The notes under the pieces were generated by a model that was not told the origin of the DNA, searched no databases, and saw only the letters and a program-made list of their open reading frames with translations. A program made the translations under genes and the position numbers. Below, one piece after another: positions 55,973-64,000 of a stretch of 64,000 bases of DNA; within the stretch, counting starts at the first letter, position 1, and each line of letters begins with the position of its first letter. Source of the stretch: Ostreococcus lucimarinus CCE9901 (taxonomy: Eukaryota; Chlorophyta; Mamiellophyceae; Mamiellales; Bathycoccaceae); contig NC_009358.1 of assembly GCF_000092065.1 (NCBI RefSeq), forward strand, positions 1 through 64,000, read 5' to 3'.

Positions 55973-56321
55973 GGTCGTCGGCGACGCGCGCGCGATGGAA
56001 CGGCGTCCGAGATCGCCGACGCCCGCGGATCGAACCCAGGCGCACACGGACCATCGGAGACGACCACACGAACCACACGGACCGTCGCGTCGTCGACGCG
56101 ACGCGCGGCGCGAATCGTCGCGACGACGAAGACGCGACAGACGGCGACGACGCGCGACGAGCGGCGACGGCGAACGTCCGACGCGCGACGACGCGACGCG
56201 CGACCGCGACGAGGCGCGCGGCGTCGAAGCGACGACGCACGACGCGGAACGAATCGACGAAACGACGCGACGACGCGACCGACGCGCGGGCGAAGGCGAC
56301 GCGCGGGCGAAGGCGACGGCG
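55973..56321. other. Divergent promoter region between p23 and GSK3
   Basis: Very GC-rich with many GCGACG-type repeats. Open frames here are Arg-rich and unsupported. The GSK3 first exon begins at its right edge. Confidence 0.45.
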
Positions 56322-57620
56322 ATGACGACGATCGAGGCGAAGGAGATCGAGGCGCTGACGATCGCGAGCATGGCGACGCGAGACGCGGTGCGCGAGCGAC
56401 GCGATGAGCGAGAGAAACGCGAGCGATGGCGACGGATGACGCGAATGCGAAATCAAGACGTTTAAATTGAACGGGACGCGCGCGGGGCGGCGAGGGAGGG
56501 GGCGAACGAGAGACTGACGGGACGATGGCGATGGAAACAGGTGTACGAGACGCTGCGAATCGATGGTGATCCGAATGAGGTCGGACACGTGATACACACG
56601 GGCGCGTCGGGGGCGTCGAGGGAGATTAGCTACGAGACGGTGCGCGTCGTCGGACACGGGTCCTTCGGCGTGGTGTATCAGGCGAGGTGTCGCGAGAACG
56701 ACGAGGAGGTGGCGATCAAGAAGGTGTTGCAAGATAAGAGGTTTAAAAATCGTGAGTTGCAAATCATGAAGGCGGTCGATCACACGAACGTGGTGAAGTT
56801 GATACATAGCTTTTATCACACGACGGAGGAGGACGAGGTGTATTTGAATTTGGTTTTAGAATTCGTCCCCGATACCGTTTACAGAATCGGTAAGCACTAC
56901 CACAAGAATAACCAGCGCATGCCGGGGTTACTGGTGAAATTGTACACGTATCAAATGGCGCGCGCGTTGGCGAGCGTGCACAAGCTGGGGATTTGTCACC
57001 GCGACATCAAGCCACAAAATTTACTCGTGGATACGAAGACGCACGTGTTGAAAATTTGCGACTTTGGTAGCGCGAAGATTTTAGCACCGACGGAGCCGAA
57101 CATCTCTTACATCTGTTCGAGATACTACCGCGCACCCGAATTGATATTCGGCGCCGTGCACTACACGACGGCGATTGATATTTGGAGCACCGGCTGCGTC
57201 ATGGCGGAGATGTTGCTCGGGTCCCCGTTGTTCCCGGGCGATAGCGGCGTCGATCAGCTCGTGGAAATCATCAAAGTTTTGGGAACTCCCACGAAGGAGC
57301 AAATAATGCACATGAATCCGGGCTACACCGAGTTTACGTTTCCTCAACTCAAGCCCCACTCGTGGTCGAAAGTCTTCTCGAAGAATGTCGACCCGCTGGC
57401 GCTCGATTTGATTTCAAAAATTTTAGTGTACGTACCAGAGAGCCGTTTCGACTGTATGACAATGTGTGCGCATGAATACTTCGACGAGCTTCGCGACGAG
57501 GCGACAACGTTACCGGACGGCAGTCCGCTGCCGCCGTTGTTCAACTTTTCAGACGGCGAACTGGAATCGCTCAGCGACGAGTTGAAGAAGAAACTCGTGC
57601 CGGCGCACTCGCGCAAATAA
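56322..57620 (+). CDS. GSK3: GSK3/shaggy protein kinase, two exons
   Basis: Exon 2 (56541-57620) opens with GTG right after an acceptor ACAG, so a 5' exon is needed. Exon 1 at 56322-56387 encodes [22 protein letters not shown] and ends at a GTGCGC donor; both junctions are phase 0, and ACTGAC lies at 56514-56519 inside the 153-bp intron. The total is 381 residues. Kinase motifs are VGHGSFGVV, the lysine in [15 protein letters not shown] and DFGSAK. The activation-loop Tyr is in [13 protein letters not shown], the GSK3 hallmark. It likely acts in carbon metabolism or growth signalling. Exon 1 is inferred; exon 2 is certain. Confidence 0.92.
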
Positions 57621-57772
57621 ACGACAAGACGATGAATATTTATTTATTGCGTTCGAGTCGCATTGTTGTACACTAACGCACGCCGCGTCGCGCGGCGTGA
57701 AATAGAAATAGTCGTCTTCTGAATAACATCTTCCGCGATTACCTAAAAATTTTACCGTAGCGCGCGCCGTGT

Positions 57773-58582
57773 TTAGACTTCGAACGGGGTGAAATCCGGT
57801 TGGTCGAACAGTTGCGCCTTGTCCACGCAAGACAACACCTTCCCATTCGCCTTTTCCTTCAACACGCACTTGATGACCAAATCCGCGACGTCTTCGCGAT
57901 GAATAGCGCCGCAGATGCTCTTGTCCTCGGTGAGCACCGCCGTCCCCGTCGCCGGTTCGCTCTTCAAGCCACCCGGTCGCACAATCACGTACGCCATCCC
58001 CGTCTTCGCGCTCACCACCTTCAAGTGCTCTTCAGCCTTCGCCTTCTCGATCAACACCGGCTTCAACGCGTCGAACACATTCGGCGGCGGCGCGTCCGCG
58101 CTATCGCCCGTTCCGATGCTCGTCACGAGCACAAACTTCCCGACGCCCTTCGCCGCCGCCGCATCGATCAGCGCGATGTTCGCCTCGCTATCCGCCCGAG
58201 GCTCCGCGGGCGTCCCTCCGATCGTGCTCACGACCGCGTCGTACTCATCGCTCTGGTTCATCGCCTTTTCGACATCCTTCGCGTTCAGCGCGTCGCCCTT
58301 CACCAGAAACCCTCCCACGGATTCGATCTCCTTGCGATTCGTCTCGTGCCTTTGCAGCACCGTGGCCCACGTCCCCTTCTCCGTGAGCTGCCGGAACACG
58401 TCCATGGCGACGCCGTTTCCGCCGCACACCAAGACGGAGATGTTATCGGGCTCGAGATCGCCCGCGCGCGCGACGATCGCGCGACGCGAGGTTTGGATAG
58501 CGATCGGCGCTTTGCGCGCGGATTTCATCGCGCGCGCGCGGACGGCGACGGCGACGACGCTCGAGACGGCGACGGTGGACAT
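57773..58582 (-). CDS. Atypical SDR, NAD(P)-binding plastid protein
   Basis: Starting at the methionine at 58582 (MSTVAVSS) gives 269 residues with a plastid transit peptide to about residue 40. The Rossmann nucleotide motif is atypical: VLVCGGNGVAMDVFRQL; then VVSTIGGTP and FVLVTSIGTGDS. A YxxxK pair is not obvious (MAYVIVRPGGL). This fits atypical SDRs (NAD(P)-binding, NmrA-like) that bind a dinucleotide without classical catalysis. The substrate is unknown. Confidence 0.82.
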   Translation of the reverse strand: MSTVAVSSVVAVAVRARAMKSARKAPIAIQTSRRAIVARAGDLEPDNISVLVCGGNGVAMDVFRQLTEKGTWATVLQRHETNRKEIESVGGFLVKGDALNAKDVEKAMNQSDEYDAVVSTIGGTPAEPRADSEANIALIDAAAAKGVGKFVLVTSIGTGDSADAPPPNVFDALKPVLIEKAKAEEHLKVVSAKTGMAYVIVRPGGLKSEPATGTAVLTEDKSICGAIHREDVADLVIKCVLKEKANGKVLSCVDKAQLFDQPDFTPFEV

Positions 58583-58805
58583 CGTGAGCGCTGTGCGCGA
58601 GCGGTGAGCGGTGGCGTCGCGACGACGAGTTGTGCGGCGCGCGCGAGGGCGATGGGCTTTATCCACTCTGAGAGTAACCGCCGCCGACGCGCGAGGAGAT
58701 TTTTTCGAGCCGCGGGTCCGGAGACGATGACGCGTCGAACGACGGGCGCGCGGCGCGACGGGCGAATCGGATGAAAATATCGTGAGTGACACGGCGCGAT
58801 CGAGG

Positions 58806-61189
58806 CTAGTGCATGCGGGTGACGCGACGACCCTCGGCGCGTTCGGCGACGTCGCCGCGTTGCGTCATCACGAGCAAGGCGCGGGTGACGGCCCATTCGT
58901 TGACGCCGATGCGGGACAGATCGTCGATGAGGTGACGCTTGGACATGGTGGCGCCGATAGCGAGCTTTTGACGGATCTGCGTTTCGACGACTTGGAGCTC
59001 TTCGCGCTGTTCGGCGCTGAGGACGACCATATCGGCGACGCCCGAACGCGCGGCGTCGATGGTGGACACTTCGAACAAGCGCAACGCCTCTTGCACGTGC
59101 TCTTCGGTGACGGTGGATTGAAGGCACATCTTAGCCAACGATTCAGAGATTCGCACGATGGCTTCGAGTTGACGGACGGTGATCGGGACCGCGGCGTGGC
59201 CACCCGTGCGCTTGCGCTCGCGCATTTCCTCGCGATACTTGACGTACGAATCCTCTAACATGCGCATCGCCCGCTCACCCACGCGCGGCTTGCACATCGC
59301 TCGAGCGTACTCGATGTAGCGTTTCAAGAACTGACGTTCCTTTTCTTGCTGCGGATCTGCCGCGAGCGCGAGCTCATCGCCACCGCCGGCGTGAATATTC
59401 AACACGTGATCCGCGATTTGCATGTCGCGCTCGTACACTCGTTCGTCTCTGACGATGAAAATCATGTCGAAACGGGATAAAATAGTCGTTTGCAAATCGA
59501 TGTTCTCTTGTGCCGTTTTCAAATCGTCGTACCGCCCACTTGGAGGGTTCGCCGCGGCGAGCACGGCGGTTCGACTGTTGAGCATAGTCGTGATGCCCGC
59601 CTTGGCGATGGAAATCGTTTGCTGCTCCATGGCTTCGTGGATAGCGACACGATCTTCGTCGCGCATCTTATCAAACTCATCAATGCACACGCACCCGCCG
59701 TCTGCGAGTACCATGGCACCCCCCTCGAGATAGAACTCACCATTGCTGTCTCGAATCACCGACGCCGTGAGACCGGCGGCGGACGAACCTTTACCCGACG
59801 TGTACACGCACACTGGCGCCGTTCGTTCGACAAATTTCAAGAACTGCGACTTGGCAGTGGAAGGATCACCGAGCAAAAGCACATTAACATCGCCTCTTCG
59901 CGCTGTGCCATCCGGGTGCTCCTTGCGCGTGCCCGAGAAGAGCAAGCACGTCACCGCCGCTTTGATGTCGTCGCTCCCAAAAATCGCCGGCGCCACGCGA
60001 CTGCGAAGATCTTTCACAACGTCCTTAAACGGGCGATGGGCAAAGGTTTTGAACTCAGTATGCTCGGCATCAGTGAAATGTGCGTCGCCTCTAGCACCTT
60101 CCGTCTCTTCATCGATGCCTACGACTCGCAAATAGGCGTGCTGCACGGCGACTTTCCCTCCGCCGCGGTCGCGCTTGCTACTTCCACCTGCGTTCGTCGT
60201 CTCGTATACGCCCATGAGCTTCACGCGCGTGCCTGGAACGACCGATAAAACCATTGTACGTTCGACTAATACGGTCATGTTCCGCGGCATCTCCCCCGCC
60301 GGCACACACTCTGGGTTCTCTTGCAATTTCATATTCTGTTGGTCGATGAACGAACTCTTCTCCGGAACGATGCGATACGGATCCGTCCCGCACGGATTCG
60401 CCTCCTGCCCAACCTGTGTATCCCTACCAACCTGCGCTGAACAAAACCGAGGAACGTTCGCCCCGCTGTACCCTGCACCAAGATGAACCGAGATCGTGCT
60501 CTTGCACTTCTGACACTCGAGCGCCATATGCTTTGCCTTGGTTCTCGCCTTTGACGTCGCGATGACGATACCGGGTACGTACACCAACGTCCCCACATCG
60601 CTCGAATTCAAAGTCCTCAACGGGCGCGGAATCTCTTTCGACGTAAGTTTCACTTGCACGCTCGCCCGTCCCGGCGCCCGATCTCTCGACGCGCGATCCT
60701 CCTCCTCTAAGTACGCGTCCCCATCCGCCGCCGCCAACGCGTCGCTCGGTCGCAAGCTCTCCAACACGTCCTGCACCGCCTCCTCCAATATCGGCAAGTA
60801 ATCGTTCGGTTCCATTCGCATCGCTCGCGCTAATTCCGCATCGTGCGCGATCAAATCATCAAAGCATATCTTCAAATCCTTCGGCGTCGTCGCGCGATCG
60901 AGTTCATCTCTGTATTTGAGTCGCCCGTCCGGCGCGCTCGCGTCTGGTGCGCTTCGAAAGTTTCGCAAAAAGTCCACAAACTTCGCCCGCGCTTGGCTCG
61001 GCGTCACACCTCGCGCGCGCCGCGCTTCGAGATCGGCGTCGACGACCGGTTCGGCATCGGCGTCGTCGTAGACGTAATCTTCACCTTCGGCTGCGCGCGA
61101 AAATTTTGAAATCGTCAGTCGTCGAGTCGTCGCGCGCGTCGGTAGAGCGCGGTTTCGGGGCGATCGAGCGCGCGCGACGCACCGTCCAT
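58806..61189 (-). CDS. MCM5: MCM5 replicative helicase subunit, two exons
   Basis: The long frame starts with GTG at 61007, but the reading frame continues upstream as an acidic MCM5-like N terminus (EGEDYVYDD) to a CAG acceptor at 61091-61093. The first coding exon is 61183-61189 (ATGGACG), with a GTGCGT donor and ACTGAC inside the 92-bp intron. The join yields MDAEGEDYVYDDADAE and a total of 763 residues. Elements are zinc Cys at about 195/198/219/236, Walker A GDPSTAKS (about 410-417), Walker B CIDEFDKM (471-478), and arginine finger SRFD (541-544). It is part of MCM2-7 at replication forks. Exon 1 is inferred; exon 2 is certain. Confidence 0.94.
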
Positions 61190-61380
61190 GCTCGCGCGCG
61201 CGTGCGTGCGCGTGCGCGGCGAGGCGATCGACGCGCGAGGCGCGATGTGGTGCGAAGTGTCTATTTTGAATCAGCGCTTTTGACAGCTGGGAGAGAGATT
61301 CAAAGAGAGCGCGCGCCCGGACGGGCTAGAAATTAAGATATTTTATTCGGTGCTGCGAGACTGATCTAACGGTCGCAGTG

Positions 61381-63918
61381 CTAGTTTTGATTGATGCTCG
61401 CGCCACCGAGGGGCGAGAGCGGTGGACGCGCGGATTTGGCGCCGTCGACGCTCGGTCGACGACTTCGGAGCGCTTCGTCGCGGTTGAAACTAAAGGCGCT
61501 CGGCGTCACGGGCTCGGCGAGTAAAACGCGCGCGGACTCGCGCGCGGGAGTTTGTCCAGTCGGTACGTCCTCTCGAACCGCGGTTGAGAGCTCGGAGCTG
61601 AATTGCTCGCGGATGGACGTCAGGTCGCGAACGTGCTTGGACATGAAGTCGGCGACGCCGCGTTCAGACGTCGCGGCGACGGTGTTCGCCAAGTCTGAGA
61701 AAGCCGCGCGATCGCTCGCGAGGGACTGGTTCAACGAATCCACAGTTTCATCGCAACCGCGTCGAGAAGCGACGACTGCTGCCACTGCGTGCTCAGCGGT
61801 CGCTTCGGCCCCAGTGCGCAGCTCGTTTGCGGCTTCCATCAACATGTCTGCCTGCTTCAACATGCTCGCGCGCGCGTACTCGCTCGCCTTGCGCGCAGAC
61901 TGCTCGACGGAGCGTTGCATGTTCGCCACAGATTCCTTCAGTGCGTTCACTTCGTTTTCTTTGCGAACCATAAAATCATCTAAAACCGTCTTCATGTGTG
62001 ATCGCGACTCGCGTTCGACTTCCTGAATTCCCGCCAAGTTTCTCTCGAGCGCCTCCAACCTATCGCACATGGACGTACTCAACTCGCGAATCGCGTCCGC
62101 GTTCGAGTGCATCACACTTTCCTTGCGATTAATCTTCTCAAACAATGCCGTGGCTTCGTCTTTCGCCGCGAGTAAATCCTTCGCCATGGCGCTCGTCGCC
62201 GTGGACAAGTCGTCGTGAGTTTTTTCAAACGCGTCGAGCAAGTACTCCTTCTCGCGCACGTTCTTTTTCGCCCCACTCAACTCCACCGACGTGGTGCGCA
62301 AGTTGTCTTTAGTCTCCCCGAGCTCGACTTCAGTCTCCGCGTGTTGTTCTTTAAGCTGTAAGAAGTTCTTCTTCGTCTTGTCAAACATACGCGTCATCTT
62401 GTCGTGCTCAGCTTTCATCGACGCCAACTCGCGTTCGAGCTCCTCTGCGCGACGCCTCGTCGTCGTATGTTCGCTCTGCTCGGCGTCGTAGTTTGCCTTT
62501 GACATATAGACCCCGTTTTTCTCTCGCGTCGCCAACAAGTCGGCCTGCAAATGCTCAATGCAGCGTTGCATCTCGTTCAAAAAGTCACTCTTCGACTTCT
62601 TGCCATTCACTACGGGAGAGTTTTTAATGTTCTTCGCCCGATGCGCATACTCGAGCGTACTCAACGTTTCCTCCACCGAGTGCGAAGCCGGGGACACGGT
62701 GGCGATGATGCACGTGCGCGATTTTCCGCCCAACGCGTCACGCAGTAATCTCGTGAGCTTACTGTCCCGATACGGTATGTGCACCGACTTGTCGACCAGC
62801 GCCGTGATGACACGTCCGAGCGCGACGAGCGACGTGTTAATCGCCCCAGCCTCCTTCGCACGCTTGTCCTTGGCACCAGATCGCGAAATGTTTTCGCTTC
62901 CGGCCAAATCTACTAGATTCAGCTTGCCAGTACGCACGAACTCTTCGCCATCGGGCGACACATCGGTCCAGTGAACTGTGACGCTGAATACGCTGTGCGA
63001 CCGACTCGAGTGCGCGTTTATATCCGTCGCCTCGGTTTTTCGAAGCGCGTTCCCACGATTCAGCACCGCAAACGCCTCCTCCGTGGAACCGACGTAGACT
63101 TCTTCTAGACCTTTCACGACGACACCATTCTTACCATCCTCCATCAACGCGTGCTCGGTCGCATTCGTCCCGTCCGTCGACGCGCCGAGCAAGTCGGTGA
63201 TTTTCTCGTTGTACAGCTCGAGGTACGTCACCTTGACGCTGTGTTCCAATTCCTTACTCTTGAGATGTTCGAATATGTGCGACATCGCCCGCGGAATCAC
63301 CCCCGCTTCGCTGCTCAAGACATCGCACTCCGCATCGTGCGCCCCGCTCATCGTGTGCGTCTTCCCCGTCCCCGTCTGCCCGTACGCGAACACGGTGCAG
63401 TTCATCCCCTCGAGCACGTCCTTCACCATCGGTCTCACCGCGGAATCATACACCCGTTCCTGCGTCGACTGCGTCCCAAAAACGTCATCAAACGCAAATT
63501 CCTTACTCTCTGACGTCTCTCGCTTCCCTCCGTTCGTCGTCGACGTCCCCGCGCCGCCCCGCGCCACCGCCATCGTGCGCGCGTGCTCGTCCACCGTAAT
63601 CACTTCCGGCACTTTCTCCGCGCGTTCGTTCGCGTTCAGCGGCCTGCGCGCGTCGTTTATCGCGTCGTCAGTCTCATCATCGCTCGTCTCGATCGATCGC
63701 GATCGCGCGCGCGTCCTCCGCGCCTCCTTCGCTCGCGTTCGCGCGTCGCGCGTCGCCGTCGCTCAACGACTGCATTTGAAATTCGCGTCGACATCTTCCT
63801 CGCGCGCGTCGCATCGCGTTCGTCACCGCGCGCACCTGCATCGCAGAACGACGCTGACGCGCACGGTCGAGCCCGGTCGCCGCGCGCGATCGCCCGCGTC
63901 GGGCCGTCGCGACGCCAT
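61381..63918 (-). CDS. Kinesin-5 (BimC/Eg5) mitotic motor, two exons
   Basis: The long frame lacks the first beta strand of the motor. Exon 1 at 63836-63918 (MASRRPDAGD...STVRVSVVLRC) supplies it, with GTGCGC donor, ACTGAC near the acceptor and a phase-2 join that restores RCRPLNANERAEK. The intron is 63644-63835. The total is 781 residues. The motor shows GQTGTGKT (about 116-123), NAHSSRSH and DLAGSE; a long coiled coil follows. Near the C terminus, TGQTP (from residue 723) is the CDK-phosphorylated BimC box. Kinesin-5 crosslinks and slides spindle microtubules. Missing exon 1 would explain a truncated automatic model. Confidence 0.95.
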
Positions 63919-64000
63919 TCGCGTCGTCGTGTGCGGCGCGACTCCTTCCCCCGCGCGATAAAAGAGAGTTCGGACATTCGGCGTCGTAGAGCGTACGAAA

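Noticed and set aside
56000-56075. A GGTTCGATCC box resembling a tRNA B box on the minus strand near 56030
   Set aside because: The expected T-stem does not pair and no acceptor stem or anticodon arm could be folded around it.

Overview
The window is the left end of a green-algal nuclear chromosome. It opens with about 158 bases of the plant-type telomere repeat CCCTAAA, so the telomere is at base 1 and the rest is subtelomere grading into dense genic DNA. The genes are clearly green-lineage: a plastid PETs polyprotein (S1 domains plus two EF-Ts), PSB33, plant-type RR-TZF protein, plastidial PFK, CDKA with PSTAIRE, COP9 subunit 1 and a plastid-type IleRS. With the high GC content, very short intergenic distances, few short introns and the TTTAGGG telomere, this points to a picoeukaryotic prasinophyte of the Mamiellophyceae, most likely Ostreococcus. 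The genus is an inference.

Layout. 1-742: telomere and gene-free subtelomere. 743-5358: a BspA-like (DUF285) repeat surface protein, an RBM5/RBM10-like splicing factor and a LysM membrane protein. 5402-17614: METTL21-like methyltransferase, multi-cold-shock-domain protein, PSB33, a GGCT-fold protein, the five-exon PETs gene, YGGT protein, CDKA, CSN1 and a PDZ-like plastid protein. 18041-18088 is a perfect-arm hairpin in a gene-poor gap. 18323-34164: GT25-like glycosyltransferase, METTL7-like protein, FHA+PHD protein, prolyl 4-hydroxylase, secreted WW protein, ATG4, TMEM161-like protein, EF-hand MscS channel, amine oxidase, DHHC palmitoyltransferase and an ADF/cofilin fusion. 34336-49640: a coiled-coil protein, an ankyrin protein without an ATG, tryptophan synthase alpha, thylakoid-lumen and small membrane proteins, a KH/RGG protein, a DRC11/IQCA1-like AAA protein, a PDI-like protein, an ankyrin-CCCH protein and plastidial PFK. 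49860-64000: SLD5, IleRS, a SIP-like aquaporin, p23, GSK3, an atypical SDR, MCM5 and kinesin-5.

Reading the splice signals by eye resolves several genes whose open frames have no proper start. PETs has five exons, the small membrane protein at 38 kb two, GSK3 two, MCM5 two (the first coding exon is 7 nt) and kinesin-5 two. Most of these introns share a GTGCGY donor, an ACTGAC branch site close to the 3' end and a CAG or TAG acceptor. Many genes lie head-to-head with 130-350 bp between start codons, implying shared promoters.

Functionally the window mixes plastid proteins with a notable set of cell-division genes: CDKA, the CMG helicase subunits SLD5 and MCM5 about 9 kb apart, and kinesin-5 with a BimC box. 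I see no transposon, rRNA, convincing tRNA or CRISPR array.
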